Source: Saprospiraceae bacterium (GTDB taxonomy: Bacteria > Bacteroidota > Bacteroidia > Chitinophagales > Saprospiraceae). Taken from it: 64,000 nucleotides of DNA. The stretch spans positions 1 through 64,000 of the forward strand of contig JADKFC010000005.1 of NCBI GenBank assembly GCA_016717655.1, given 5' to 3'. A program made the position numbers and the translations under genes. Below the pieces are notes generated by a model. It did no database searches and was not told where the DNA came from. It saw nothing but the letters and a program-made list of their open reading frames with translations. This document shows, in pieces, positions 11,904-21,583 of this stretch. Positions within the stretch are counted from its first letter, which is position 1. The number at the start of each line of letters is the position of its first letter.

Positions 11904-14273
11904 TTATCTTATCACAGCCACCCTTTGCATGACCTTCTCTCCCTGTTGATTGGTCCAGTCTAAGTGGTAGATACCGGATACCAGGGCTTGCAGGTCGATG
12001 GTTTTTTGGTGTGAAGCTGAAACTGTAGAGACCCAAAGACCCTGGGCGTTGTAAACACGCACATGGGAGGCTGGCATTTCTGAAAAAGTAAATAAACCGC
12101 TTCCGGGATTGGGGTAAATATTCTGAGTTTGGCTTTCTTCTTCTTTCACCGAGGTGGTAATGGGTTTGAATGACAAGACCTGAACATCATCGATGTACCA
12201 GCCATCCAATTCCAAAAAGGCATCGGAGGTGATTTCAAAGTCGATAAAGACCTGTGATTCTCCTTCAAAATGGGAGAGGTCGATCACTTCTGTTATCCAT
12301 TGTTCCTGGATGCCATCGTAAACCGGGTAGCTAAATTTTTGATCTTTGGTGCCGGGTCTGGTGTATTTGCCGCACAAAAAGAGGGTATCACCTGCTAAAG
12401 TATATGCGTATACCATGCCGTAATCATATCCACTCTCTATGCTCCAACGTGCATTAAAGGTGAGTAGCGGACTATTGGCGTCTGTAAGGTCAACAGGGTT
12501 GGCCATCCGCAGCGTGGTAGTAGCCAATCTGGCGTAAGATGAGGAGGGTGAATCTGTAATCGAGGTGGGCGCACTGGTATAAATGGCGGGAGTAACGCCC
12601 CAGTTACCATCCAACACCTGCCATTGGGCGGTATTAGAGCCCTTGTCTTCAAAGTGTTTTTTGATGTCTCCATAAAATACATCGACCTGGATGGAATCAT
12701 GGTGGACAAAGCTCCCATAGTTTTTGTCGATGTGCATCCAAACCTGATTTCTGCCGGGTACCAGATCAGCGGTATCGAGGAGATAGGGAAAGGCCATGAT
12801 GGTATCACCTCCCTGTGCCTTGTCAAAGGTAAATCTGAAAACGTCTTCATCCATTTCGGCATTCAGACTGATGGAAATATCAACCGGAGTATTGCCAAAG
12901 CCGGGGCGGATAAAATGCAGGTTAAACGTATCGTCTGCCATGTGCATGGTAGAAAGGTCGTAGATCTCATGGTCCACCCAGCCCAGGGCGAGGCGTGGCA
13001 GAGCGAGGTTCATTTCCAGACAACTTTTGTTGATGAGGTCGATGTCTGTTTTGGCGGGCCAAAATGAAGGGCCTACTTCGGGGGTATAGGAATAGATCTT
13101 GTTTTTTTCAACCTCATCGCCATAGAGGTAATCATCGCTGTCGCCATTGGTCGTATAGCCAACCGTTTCGGTGCCTGTTCCCATTTTAAAGGCATTGGTG
13201 CGGGTCATCACGGTGCCCATGGCCTTAAATATTTTATCTTCATCGGTAGGCTGATCATTGTAACCCCAGGGGTGGATGAGCAGGTTGCCAAAGGTGTGAA
13301 AGTTGAGGGCCAATAAAAACTGTCGCGATACACAAAACTCGCGGAGGGCAGAGGTTTCGGGTTCAGAAAATCCAGATTCTCCTCTGTAGGTCTCTGAGCC
13401 TGGATTGGGGGAAGAACCTTCATTGTCATAAGCCCACTCATAACCATAATTTCGGTTGAGGTCTACTCCTACCAGCTTGCCAGTATTGTCTTTTTTACCA
13501 TTCTTGCGCCAAAGACCACCGCCATCGGGTTTGTTTTTTTCATTGATGATATATCCATCGGGATTGAGGCAGGGAATAAAATACATTTCTGTATGATCGA
13601 CCAGGTATTTGATTTCCGGATCACGGGTATAATTTTCCATGAGGTACCAAAGATAAAATATCATCTGGCTCAATGAATTGGGTTCTCTGGCGTGGTGGAG
13701 GGCAGTGTAGAGCAGCTCGGGCTCGTTTTCATCTACCTCGGGAAAATCGCTGACTTTGACATAATGAATTACATTGCCATCGTGGGTGGTATATCCTTTG
13801 ATGGTGTCGGGCTTGGTAACCATAAACGGATACAGATCTCCCATCCAATCGAGGATGAAGAGCATTTCATCATAGGTAAAATAACCGCCCATGCTGCCCT
13901 CAAAATAGTTGAAGGGGGTTTTGATTTCGGCAAGGGTCTGCTTACAATCAAAGTCTCTCAAAACCTGGGTATATTCGGTCAGTTCTGAAGGACGATTGGG
14001 ATTGGCATAATAGGTTTCAACATCTCTGATCAGGACGTTGACTTTGAAACCCATCTTTTCGATGAGGTTTATTTCTTCGTTGGAAAAGTCGCTTTCGAAG
14101 TAACGGCCAACAGCCATTTTTCCGTGGTCAACAGGAATGCCGGCCCTCAGCAACAAGAGCGGGTTTTTGTCTTTTAAATCGATGCGTGCCCTGTGGTATT
14201 GGGTGTTTTGGGCATTGACAGCAGAAAAGGAATTGACTACAAGAATGAATAAAAAAAGAATGAAACGGTTCAT
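11904..14273 (-). CDS. T9SS-exported M14 family zinc carboxypeptidase
   Basis: The 789-aa protein has a signal peptide (MNRFILFLFILVVNSFSAVNA), a propeptide-like region, and an M14 catalytic domain. Zinc ligands are the H and E of LHHAREP and the H of NFHTFG. VDLNRNYG and the catalytic glutamate of YTPEVG are also present. A beta-sandwich region and a clear type A sorting domain (NIYPNPGSGLFTF ... SGIYHLDW) follow. It should act outside the cell or on its surface, trimming peptides from the C-terminus. The gene is intact, in contrast with its neighbours. It is first in a likely two-gene operon with priA, an arrangement I would not expect to be functional. Confidence 0.9.
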   Translation of the reverse strand: MNRFILFLFILVVNSFSAVNAQNTQYHRARIDLKDKNPLLLLRAGIPVDHGKMAVGRYFESDFSNEEINLIEKMGFKVNVLIRDVETYYANPNRPSELTEYTQVLRDFDCKQTLAEIKTPFNYFEGSMGGYFTYDEMLFILDWMGDLYPFMVTKPDTIKGYTTHDGNVIHYVKVSDFPEVDENEPELLYTALHHAREPNSLSQMIFYLWYLMENYTRDPEIKYLVDHTEMYFIPCLNPDGYIINEKNKPDGGGLWRKNGKKDNTGKLVGVDLNRNYGYEWAYDNEGSSPNPGSETYRGESGFSEPETSALREFCVSRQFLLALNFHTFGNLLIHPWGYNDQPTDEDKIFKAMGTVMTRTNAFKMGTGTETVGYTTNGDSDDYLYGDEVEKNKIYSYTPEVGPSFWPAKTDIDLINKSCLEMNLALPRLALGWVDHEIYDLSTMHMADDTFNLHFIRPGFGNTPVDISISLNAEMDEDVFRFTFDKAQGGDTIMAFPYLLDTADLVPGRNQVWMHIDKNYGSFVHHDSIQVDVFYGDIKKHFEDKGSNTAQWQVLDGNWGVTPAIYTSAPTSITDSPSSSYARLATTTLRMANPVDLTDANSPLLTFNARWSIESGYDYGMVYAYTLAGDTLFLCGKYTRPGTKDQKFSYPVYDGIQEQWITEVIDLSHFEGESQVFIDFEITSDAFLELDGWYIDDVQVLSFKPITTSVKEEESQTQNIYPNPGSGLFTFSEMPASHVRVYNAQGLWVSTVSASHQKTIDLQALVSGIYHLDWTNQQGEKVMQRVAVIR

Positions 14274-14381
14274 ACCCGGATTTTGTGATGTGTTTTGAGA
14301 CCGGATTTACCGGAAAAATGCAAAAATAAGGAAAATTTATGAGCCCGTTGTTGTCCGAGATGACAGTTTAACTTTTCAAAT

Positions 14382-14409
14382 AAAAAAAAAGGGACCCCGA
14401 GAGGTCCCT
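14382..14409 (-). terminator. Strong intrinsic terminator
   Basis: On the minus strand AGGGACC pairs perfectly with GGTCCCT across a 6-nt loop and is followed by a run of T (nine A on the plus strand, 14382-14390). It lies 25 bases downstream of the DUF4412-like gene and upstream of the M14 peptidase start, separating the two. Confidence 0.9.
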
Positions 14410-14434
14410 ATCTTTTATCATCTGAATGGTGAGT

Positions 14435-15139
14435 TTAGAAGCCAAAGCCTCCCATTCCACCCATTTTTTGCTTAAATTCTTCCATGGTCATTTTGGTGTA
14501 ACCAGAAGTTTGTGGTGTCAGTTTAGAAGTGTCTACTGTATCCTTGATGTCTACCGCACTCATAGTGAGTTTCATCATAGGCGTCTCTACTGTGTATTCA
14601 ATCGGAAAGCCGGCAAATTTTAATGCCTGCAAGCCCTGGATGATATTGGCATCAGTCTTAATATCTTCTGCTACATAACCGGTTACCTTCATTTCTGCAT
14701 TGTCCGGCATGATAACCGTCATGGCATAACAATCATAGCCCATGATTTTTTTCTTCTGGTCTTTGTTGTATTCCACTTTGGCATTGGCTGCTTTCTGCGC
14801 CTGCTCGTCTTTGGCTAAATCATCAAGGGTTGACTGGATCCAGTACTTTTGGCCCATCATGTCCATCAACATATCGAAAACCTTGGTTTCGTTGCTAACA
14901 TAGGTTTTAACCTCAACCATTCCTCCCATCATTGACATCTTAGATGCATGGCTCGTGGTACTAAAGTTAATTTCTGTTTGAGAGCCTTTCATCATCTCCA
15001 TCATAGATGCAGTCTGTGGATCCGGTGAGCTGATTTCTGTGATTTCCATTACCACCATGCCCTGGCTGATGGATTTTTGTGCAAACATATTTCCTGCCAC
15101 AAAAATCAGGCAAAGGATAAATAAAAGTTTTTGTTTCAT
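14435..15139 (-). CDS. Exported DUF4412-like protein
   Basis: The frame can open at 15181, but the ATG at 15139 gives a proper signal peptide (MKQKLLFILCLIFVAGNMFA, then QK), so I prefer it; the protein is 234 aa. It is rich in methionine (SMMEMMKG, MSMMGGM, MLMDMMGQ) and has a KKIMGYDCYAM segment. These features are typical of DUF4412 and related exported Bacteroidota proteins of unknown function. The C-terminus is MGGMGGFGF. It appears to be a single-gene unit ended by the strong hairpin downstream. Family assignment is by memory of motif style only. Confidence 0.7.
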   Translation of the reverse strand: MKQKLLFILCLIFVAGNMFAQKSISQGMVVMEITEISSPDPQTASMMEMMKGSQTEINFSTTSHASKMSMMGGMVEVKTYVSNETKVFDMLMDMMGQKYWIQSTLDDLAKDEQAQKAANAKVEYNKDQKKKIMGYDCYAMTVIMPDNAEMKVTGYVAEDIKTDANIIQGLQALKFAGFPIEYTVETPMMKLTMSAVDIKDTVDTSKLTPQTSGYTKMTMEEFKQKMGGMGGFGF

Positions 15140-15267
15140 TGTACGAATTGATTTTAAAATATTAAACCCACGGAATGACAATTGGTTCCGGCGCGGGCGA
15201 AATTACGATGAATCGACGAAAAAAGGCGATAAATGTTACTTTGGAAACTGTAAATGACCCAAAATCA

Positions 15268-15811
15268 TCAATACTTCCACATGTCGATGTACTTGATAAA
15301 GATTTTGGCCAGGTTTTCTGCGTCACTAATGGCGCGGTGGTGGATGCCTGTAAACTCCATGCCCTCGTGTTTGATGGTATTTTTGAGGCCGGTGAGCTTG
15401 TGTTCTCCCTTGATTTCGTGGTATTGGCCCTTGACATTGATGTTGTTGTCCAGCCAGTCGTACTCCAGCTTGTGGAGCTTGCAGTCATTTTTGAGCAACT
15501 GGATGTCAAACTTACCCCAGGAGCAAAGGTTATAATCTTCTTCCTGGACGTTGATCCAGTCTTGAAATTCCTGGATGATGTGTGGAAAGGTTTTTGACTT
15601 GTCAACATCGCTTTGAGAGATAGAGGTCAGCTGGCGGCAGAAATCAGAGAGGATGGGATTAACAGTGGGTTTGATAAATTTATTAAAAAACGTCCAATAC
15701 TTCGCCCAACTGGTTGACTTTATAGGCACCTATTTCTATGACTTCGTTGACACCGTGAGGCGGTCTTCCTCTCCAGCAGGTAGCTTCCAGATCATATATG
15801 ATAAAATTCAC
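15268..15811 (-). CDS. 3'-5' exonuclease, DEDDh type (KapD/ERI-1-like), one homopolymer frameshift
   Basis: A GTG at 15811 opens NFIIYDLEATCW, the ExoI motif with its D and E metal ligands, followed by NEVIEIGAYKV. After DVF the frame meets TAA in a run of six T (about 15682-15690). Removing one T gives DVFNKFIKPTVNPILSDFC and continues to FDIQLLKND and the ExoIII motif HHRAISDAENLAKI (H and D). The repaired protein is 181 aa. The start lies 2 bases after the stop of the acyltransferase, so the genes are coupled. This single-domain family trims the 3' ends of RNA or DNA; the substrate here is unknown. Confidence 0.85.
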
Positions 15812-15813
15812 GC

Positions 15814-17517
15814 TTAATCTTCTTTTAATTTGTCAACGTATCTGAATTTTTCAGTGGGTATCCAAGGCAGCTGTGTTTCAAAATCGTAACCTTCGAGTCG
15901 GTTGGCATAAAAATACAACAACTTGATGTGTTGGGTAAAGAGCACCTTTTTTTCTTCATCCAGGCCCAGCACCTTTTCGATGTGGTAGGAGCCCAGCATT
16001 TCGATGCCGTGCAGGATGAGCTGATCCAAGGGTTTAAATATTTCATCCGAAAGCCTGAGTTTTCCTTCCACTTCCATGGTCTTCATGTAGTCGACCAATA
16101 TTGACAGCTGCTGGTTAAAGTCATCGGCGTTGATGGAAAATTCTGAGGCATTGAGTCGCAGCATGGCAAAGAGGCTGAGGTCTTTGCGTTGGTTGAGCAA
16201 CATGCGGAAGGCTACAAAGGCTACCAGGTGGCTGGACAAAACCACGTTGTTGCGGAAATAGCTGTCGAGCACCTTCTCTGCCAGGATGCGGGTGTACACC
16301 GATTCGCGTTGGGCACTTTCGGCCAGTTCGCCTTCGAGCATAAAATACTCGCGCAGACTGACATGGTTGCAGTTTTTATCCAGGCTGTGGCCTTCTTCGT
16401 CAACCCGATTGCCCAATACATCCATGGGTTCGCCAAATGACAAGACCATTTCTGATTGTTTGGAAAAAAAGAGCTTAAAGTAATTCCATTTAGAACCGAT
16501 GTTTTTGCTTTCTCTTGAGCGCTGGTATTTTTCTTTGCCAATGGCCATCAGGTGTTGCTCGATCAGGCTTTTGGCTTCAAGTACAAAGTTGTAACTGATC
16601 ACGAGCGGCACGATGTAAATCTTGTCTTGTTTGCCATTTTCCATCATCAATCGCTGCGCTTCGATGGCAGAGCCCAAAAGACCGTATTTCAGCTTGTTTT
16701 CAAGGGCACCACTGCGCGAGCGGGTACCTCCGGGGAAAAAGATATTGGGCACTCCTTTGTACAGGGCATAAGAGGCCATAGAGGTAAGGCATTCGAGGTA
16801 GACAGGATTCTTTTTCCTGCGGTCAACCTTGTAGGCACCAAGTCGGTTGATGAAGTAGGCCACAATTTCTACCTCAAAAAGGTTGAGTCCTGCCCCATAC
16901 GATAAGGCAGGCATGCCGGCTACCATGTCAAGGGCATAACCGATGGTAATGGAATCGAGGTTACTAAAATGCGTAGGTACAATGACCACGGTGCCTTTGG
17001 TAAACAGAGACCGCGTCTCATCTACATAGCCCCTTAGTTTTATTTTGTTCAACAGATCATTTTTGGTGCCCCAAAACCAGCGCTGGCCGGGGGCTTTAAA
17101 ACGATTGAAGATCCTTTTGAAAAAGACGGTGAGAAACTTTCGGGCAAACCTAAAGGTAGAAGGATTAAAATTGCCTACGATCTCTTCGTTGTAACGGTGC
17201 ACAATTCTGCGCAGCATGTCTTTGAGGTGCAGCTCTTTATCTGAACTTTTGAGGGCCTCGGTGAGTGAATTGGCCATTGTGCGCCAGAATTCGGCGTCAT
17301 CAGTGGGGTCTACCTTCCATGGATTGCTCTTAATGCGCTGACTTTCGAGGTAGATGGTTTTGGCGAGGATGTCTTCCAGGCCCTGGCTGCTGTTGCGCAA
17401 AATGCGGTCAAATACAAAATCATTGAGCTGATCGATAAATTCTTTCCGCTCCCTGGCAAACCGGTTGATGGGCCAGTCTTCGATTTTGGGGATAATATGC
17501 GGATAAATGTGTGTCAT
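15814..17517 (-). CDS. Glycerol-3-phosphate acyltransferase-like (PlsB/LPLAT family)
   Basis: The protein is 567 aa, intact. LPLAT block I is THFSNLDS (HX4D catalytic pair), at about residue 180. Block III is FFPGGTRSRSG, where the usual glutamate of FPEGTRS is a glycine. A region IYIVPLVISYN follows, in the position of block IV. A helical C-terminal domain completes the protein. It probably acylates glycerol-3-phosphate or a related acceptor at the inner face of the membrane in phospholipid synthesis. It lies between engB (28-base gap) and the exonuclease (2-base gap) in one operon. The glycine in block III deserves a check, since the glutamate helps bind the substrate. Confidence 0.85.
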   Translation of the reverse strand: MTHIYPHIIPKIEDWPINRFARERKEFIDQLNDFVFDRILRNSSQGLEDILAKTIYLESQRIKSNPWKVDPTDDAEFWRTMANSLTEALKSSDKELHLKDMLRRIVHRYNEEIVGNFNPSTFRFARKFLTVFFKRIFNRFKAPGQRWFWGTKNDLLNKIKLRGYVDETRSLFTKGTVVIVPTHFSNLDSITIGYALDMVAGMPALSYGAGLNLFEVEIVAYFINRLGAYKVDRRKKNPVYLECLTSMASYALYKGVPNIFFPGGTRSRSGALENKLKYGLLGSAIEAQRLMMENGKQDKIYIVPLVISYNFVLEAKSLIEQHLMAIGKEKYQRSRESKNIGSKWNYFKLFFSKQSEMVLSFGEPMDVLGNRVDEEGHSLDKNCNHVSLREYFMLEGELAESAQRESVYTRILAEKVLDSYFRNNVVLSSHLVAFVAFRMLLNQRKDLSLFAMLRLNASEFSINADDFNQQLSILVDYMKTMEVEGKLRLSDEIFKPLDQLILHGIEMLGSYHIEKVLGLDEEKKVLFTQHIKLLYFYANRLEGYDFETQLPWIPTEKFRYVDKLKED

Positions 17518-17545
17518 TGACTTTGCGATGCAAAAATTAAAAATT

Positions 17546-18132
17546 TTACATTAATTTTCCCATAAAATCCAAAATATCTTCTCTTCCCATGGCTGTTTCG
17601 GCGCTTGTTACAAACTCCTTTGGCATTTCTGCCCAGTCTTTGAGCATTTCTTTTCGGATGCTTTCGAGGTTTTGTTGTAATGCCTGCGGGCCCATCTTGT
17701 CGGCCTTGGTATAAATCATACAAAAGGCACGCCCTGGGTGGCACACCACTCCATAAACTGACTGTCTGCCTTTTGAAGGGGATGTCGGGCGTCGCTAAGA
17801 ACAAAGGCTGTTACAAGGGTTTGTCGGTTTTTGAGGTAGTAATCGATCATTTTCCGCCAATTATCCCTGTTGGACAGAGAAGTACGAGCATAGCCATAGC
17901 CTGGAAGATCGACGATATACCATTTTTGGTCAACCATGTAAAAGTTGAGCGACTGTGTTTTGCCCGGCTCTTTTGAGACCCTGGCAAGGTCTTTTCTGCG
18001 GATCAGGCTATTGATCAGCGATGATTTACCCACGTTGGACCTGCCGATAAAAGCAAATTCGGGGAGGCCATCTTTCGGACAAAGGTCTTCGCGATGGAAA
18101 CTGCCGCAGTATTCTACTTTGTTAATATTCAT
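17546..18132 (-). CDS. engB: Ribosome biogenesis GTPase EngB (YsxC/YihA), one homopolymer frameshift
   Basis: EngB is a small GTPase needed for assembly of the large ribosomal subunit. The first frame carries G1 GRSNVGKSSLIN, the G2 region GKTQSLNFY and G3 DLPGYGYA. It stops early at GVPFV. Adding one T to the TTTT run near 17727 joins it to FCMIYTKADK (G4) and FVTSAETAMGREDIL (G5). The repaired length, about 196 aa, is normal. Since the gene is usually essential, a sequencing error is the likely cause. It is the first gene of the engB-acyltransferase-exonuclease operon and diverges from the outer-membrane barrel gene across 240 AT-rich bases. Confidence 0.92.
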
Positions 18133-18373
18133 TGTTTTGGCTTGAAAAGACCCAAATAGTTTAATAATGACTATGGCACAATAATTGATATATTATAATT
18201 TATTTGCATATGATGCCAAAGTTCCATTTTTCAGCGTTAATCAAAGGTTAAAGAGAGGCAAAAATATGTTTTTTAGACCATAACCTCCGTCTAAGAGGGT
18301 AATAAGCAGACATTTCGTTTCTTATTTTAGCCGGAATTGTATTTTTTATTTTTTTATATTAAACATTAGTATA

Positions 18374-19003
18374 ATGCGTAAATTATTGTTTTCATTGACT
18401 TTGCTTTTCTATTCTGCATTATCTTATGGTCAATTTGAGGTAGGTATCAAAGGTGGGCTCAATTCGCTCGACCTCATTTCAGATGGCATCGAGGTCAACA
18501 ATGGCCTTAACAAGCTTAAAATAGATTTTAGAGACGCATCTTATGGTCACCACCTCGGACTTTACGCCAGAGTGAGCTTTTTGGGACTTTATGTAGAGCC
18601 ATCGGCCCTTTTTAATTCCAATAGGGTCAACTACCAACTTACAGAGTACAGTGAGGGCCAGGTGATAACAAAGCTATTCAATGAAAAATACTACAGCCTT
18701 GACCTTCCAGTAATGGTGGGCATCAAAGCCGGCATCTTCCGACTCTATGGAGGCCCCGTAGCGCACTTACACATCAGCAGCACCTCAGACCTTACCAACT
18801 TTTCATCCTACCATCAAAAGTTTAAGGATGCCAGCTATGGATACCAGGCCGGTTTTGGTTTTGATATCTGGAAGCTAAGGCTGGATGTAGCCTATGAGGG
18901 CAATCTTACCGCCTTTGGCGACCACATTAACATCGATGGTCAGTCTTATAATTTTGGTCAAAGCGCCTCCAGAGTATTGGGTACAGTAGGTTATAAATTT
19001 TGA
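18374..19003 (+). CDS. Outer-membrane beta-barrel protein (PorT-like size)
   Basis: The protein is 209 aa with a signal peptide (MRKLLFSLTLLFYSALSYG, then QFEVGIKGGLN). Alternating hydrophobic strands such as GLYARVSFLGLYVEPSALF, YYSLDLPVMVGIKAG and LGTVGYKF at the very C-terminus (aromatic last residue) indicate an eight-strand barrel of the OmpW/PorT-like type. The 'LPVMVG' strand is common in Bacteroidota barrels of this group. The exact role is unknown, and I would not call it porT from this alone. Confidence 0.8.
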   Translation: MRKLLFSLTLLFYSALSYGQFEVGIKGGLNSLDLISDGIEVNNGLNKLKIDFRDASYGHHLGLYARVSFLGLYVEPSALFNSNRVNYQLTEYSEGQVITKLFNEKYYSLDLPVMVGIKAGIFRLYGGPVAHLHISSTSDLTNFSSYHQKFKDASYGYQAGFGFDIWKLRLDVAYEGNLTAFGDHINIDGQSYNFGQSASRVLGTVGYKF

Positions 19004-19055
19004 GTTCATAGAAGAAAGAAGTCCCTTTTAAAGGGCAATAAAAGCATATTTTGGT

Positions 19056-19063
19056 TACATTCG
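19056..19063 (+). promoter_or_regulatory. Possible -7 box (TACATTCG) for the nitroreductase operon
   Basis: TACATTCG matches TAnnTTTG in seven of eight places and ends 11 bases before the nitroreductase ATG. A palindrome, CCCTTTTAAAGGG at 19023-19035, lies just upstream and could be an operator or the end of the preceding transcript. Confidence 0.3.
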
Positions 19064-19074
19064 CATAAAAAACA

Positions 19075-19644
19075 ATGAGCCAGGATATCAGAGAAGTCAT
19101 CAGAAAACGCAGGTCCATTTTTCCTGCCTCGTACAACGGAAAGAAATATCACACGAGGTGTTATTATCCATACTGGAGGCGGCCAATTGGGCTCCTACCC
19201 ACAAAAAAACCCAGCCCTGGCGGTTTGTGGTTTTTGAAAGCACAGAGTCGAGACAAAGTTTGAGTGATTACCTTGCCAATGCTTATCAACAAAGCGTTAG
19301 TGCTGAAAAATTCAGCGAAATTCAACAAAAAAAGATCAGCGAAAAGCCCGTTCAATCGGCCTGTGTCATTGCCATCTGTATGCAGCGTTCACCGGAGGAG
19401 ACCCTGCCGGAATGGGAAGAAATAGCAGCGGTGTCGTGTGCGGTGCAAAACATGTGGCTGACATGCAGCTCAATGGGCATCGGCAGCTTTTGGGCTACAC
19501 CCGGGCTGATCCTTAAGGCAGACGCCTTTCTTGGGCTGACCGAGGGCCAGCGTTTGTCTTGGCTTATTTTACATGGGATACACCGATGTGGATGGAGGAG
19601 AAGGTCAGAGAGACGACATATCCACTAAAATAACTTGGCGATGA
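19075..19644 (+). CDS. Nitroreductase family protein (two frameshifts)
   Basis: The first frame starts MSQDIREVIRKRRSIFPASYNGK. A missing G near 19143 moves it to EISHEVLLSILEAANWAPTHKKTQPWRF, the classical nitroreductase FMN-binding start. The core (AAVSCAVQNMWLTCSSMGIGSFW) is normal. A second change near 19553 leads to CLGLFYMGYTDVDGGEG and the ending DISTKITWR. The repaired length is about 190 aa. It should be an FMN oxidoreductase; the substrate cannot be told. Its TGA overlaps the ATG of the M28 peptidase (ATGA at 19641), so the genes are translationally coupled. Confidence 0.85.
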
Positions 19645-21029
19645 GCAGACTGACCCTCATCACCCTATTGCTGTTGGCTGGTAGTGAATTGATGGCTCAG
19701 GCAGGGCAAGATCAGCATGCCCTGATGATCAGAAAAATCCATGAATACAGCTTAAAGGAAGGCCAATGTCACGACTGGCTATACACCCTGTGTAAGCAGG
19801 CAGGTCCCCGGTTGGCGGGTCACGACGCTTACAACAGGGCAGTTGAAATTACCCAGGAGCAATTGAAAACAATAACTGGTGTACATACCTATACCCAGGA
19901 AACGACTACCCAAAAATGGATGCGGGGGGTAAAGGAAGAAGTATATTTTACAGACACAAAGGGCCATAAGACTCAACTCACCGCCTTTGCCCTCGGCAAT
20001 TCGATTGGAACCGCAGCCGAAGGATTGGAGGCAGAAGTAGTAGAAGTAGCCGGGCTAGATGAAGTAGAACAAATGGGTGCCCGGGTAGCCGGAAAGATCG
20101 TTTTTTACAATCGCCCCATGGACGAAGGAGCCATCCGTACTTTTAGTGCCTATGGTGGAGCCGTAGACCAGCGCGTATATGGAGCATCGAAGGCGGCCGA
20201 ATATGGGGCGGTGGGAACACTGGTGCGATCAATGGGACTTGGTGTTGATGATTACGCCCATACCGGAACCCTGATTTACAAAGAAGGCATCAATAAAATA
20301 CCTGCCATGGCCATTTCTACCCAGGATGCCAACTGGCTTTCTGCTCAATTAAGTTCCGGGGGGAAGGTGTACATGAAGGGATCGAGTCATTCTGCCGGTA
20401 CTGTGCCTTGCGCCAATGTAATTGGAGAGATCAGAGGACACATCTCACCCGACACCATCCTTTTGGTTGGTGGACATCTCGAGTCCTGGGATGTAGGTGA
20501 AGGAGCCCACGACGACGGATCCGGTTGTGTACAATCGATGGAAGTATTGCATACCTTGGTAGGCCTCGGCTATAAGCCTAGGTACACCATTCGCTGCGTT
20601 TTATTTGCCAATGAAGAAAACGGGCTTGCAGGAGGTCTGGAATATGCCAAGAGGGCCAGGGAAGAAGGAAAGTTTCACCTGGCAGCCATCGAAAGCGATG
20701 CCGGAGGATTTTCGCCGCGTGGTTTTTCCTTTGATGCCGATACCTCGGTGCTTAAAAAATATTATCGCAGTGTAAGTTCCACCATGTTGCCCTTAATGGA
20801 ATCGTATGGCCTGCAATTTGAGACCGGCGGTTCTGGTGCAGACATTGGTCCACTCAAACCCTTAAAGGGCTTGCTCATAGGCTTGCGACCCGATTCACAG
20901 CGGTATTTTGATTATCATCACACGGCCAGAGATGTTTTTGAAAATGTACATCCCAGAGAGTTGAAACTAGGAGCGGCCGCAATGACCAGCCTTATTTATT
21001 TAATCGATCAATATGGTCTTCAACCATGA
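19641..21029 (+). CDS. Exported M28 family aminopeptidase (PA domain)
   Basis: The ATG at 19641 overlaps the preceding stop; an upstream in-frame TTG at 19635 is less likely. The protein is about 462 aa, with a signal peptide ending SELMAQ. A protease-associated insert lies near residues 120-250. The M28 zinc site comprises GGHLESWDVGEGAHDDGSG (H and D), the catalytic EENG, ESDAGG (D) and YHHTARD (H). It should be a periplasmic or surface two-zinc aminopeptidase or carboxypeptidase. No sorting domain is present, so export by Sec alone is expected. It is coupled by a second ATGA overlap to hpt at 21026. Confidence 0.9.
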   Translation: MSRLTLITLLLLAGSELMAQAGQDQHALMIRKIHEYSLKEGQCHDWLYTLCKQAGPRLAGHDAYNRAVEITQEQLKTITGVHTYTQETTTQKWMRGVKEEVYFTDTKGHKTQLTAFALGNSIGTAAEGLEAEVVEVAGLDEVEQMGARVAGKIVFYNRPMDEGAIRTFSAYGGAVDQRVYGASKAAEYGAVGTLVRSMGLGVDDYAHTGTLIYKEGINKIPAMAISTQDANWLSAQLSSGGKVYMKGSSHSAGTVPCANVIGEIRGHISPDTILLVGGHLESWDVGEGAHDDGSGCVQSMEVLHTLVGLGYKPRYTIRCVLFANEENGLAGGLEYAKRAREEGKFHLAAIESDAGGFSPRGFSFDADTSVLKKYYRSVSSTMLPLMESYGLQFETGGSGADIGPLKPLKGLLIGLRPDSQRYFDYHHTARDVFENVHPRELKLGAAAMTSLIYLIDQYGLQP

Positions 21030-21577
21030 GACAAGACATTATCCAGGTAAACCAACAAAATTTTAAACCCTACCTCAGCGAGTCCCAAATCAAAGGACGC
21101 ATTACCGAAATGGCAGTTGAGATCAAGGCCCATTACAAAGACAGAGATCCTATTTTTCTGGTCTTGCTCAACGGAGCCTTTGTCTTTGCCTCCGACCTAT
21201 TGCGGGCCTGGGATAAGCCTGTTGAAACCCGGTTTATCAAAGTAAGTTCGTATGAGGATATGGAGAGTACGGGCAAGATAGAATTTAACCGCGATGCCAT
21301 CAACGACTTAAGCGGAAGAGACATTCTGATCATCGAAGACATCATTGATACAGGTCATACCCTTCACGATTTCACCCAATACCTCAGGTCCATTGGTGTA
21401 GCATCTATTGCCATAGCCTCCCTGCTGCTCAAACCTTCCAAGTTGAGGCACGACATCAGCGCAGATTTTTTGGGCTTTTCCATTTCAGATCTATTTGTTA
21501 TTGGATATGGTCTTGATTACAATGAAAAGGCGCGCAATCTCAAGGCCATTTACATCCTGGATGAAGCCGAAGGCTAG
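21026..21577 (+). CDS. hpt: Hypoxanthine phosphoribosyltransferase
   Basis: The protein is 183 aa. It salvages hypoxanthine and guanine with PRPP in the cytoplasm. The PRPP-binding loop is ILIIEDIIDTGHTL, and VKVSSY-like text (IKVSSYEDMES) forms the catalytic flap. FVIGYGLDYNEKARNL is the conserved C-terminal purine-binding segment. It begins inside the stop codon of the M28 gene, and the sensor kinase starts 6 bases after its stop. Confidence 0.93.
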   Translation: MRQDIIQVNQQNFKPYLSESQIKGRITEMAVEIKAHYKDRDPIFLVLLNGAFVFASDLLRAWDKPVETRFIKVSSYEDMESTGKIEFNRDAINDLSGRDILIIEDIIDTGHTLHDFTQYLRSIGVASIAIASLLLKPSKLRHDISADFLGFSISDLFVIGYGLDYNEKARNLKAIYILDEAEG

Positions 21578-21583
21578 AAGCTG

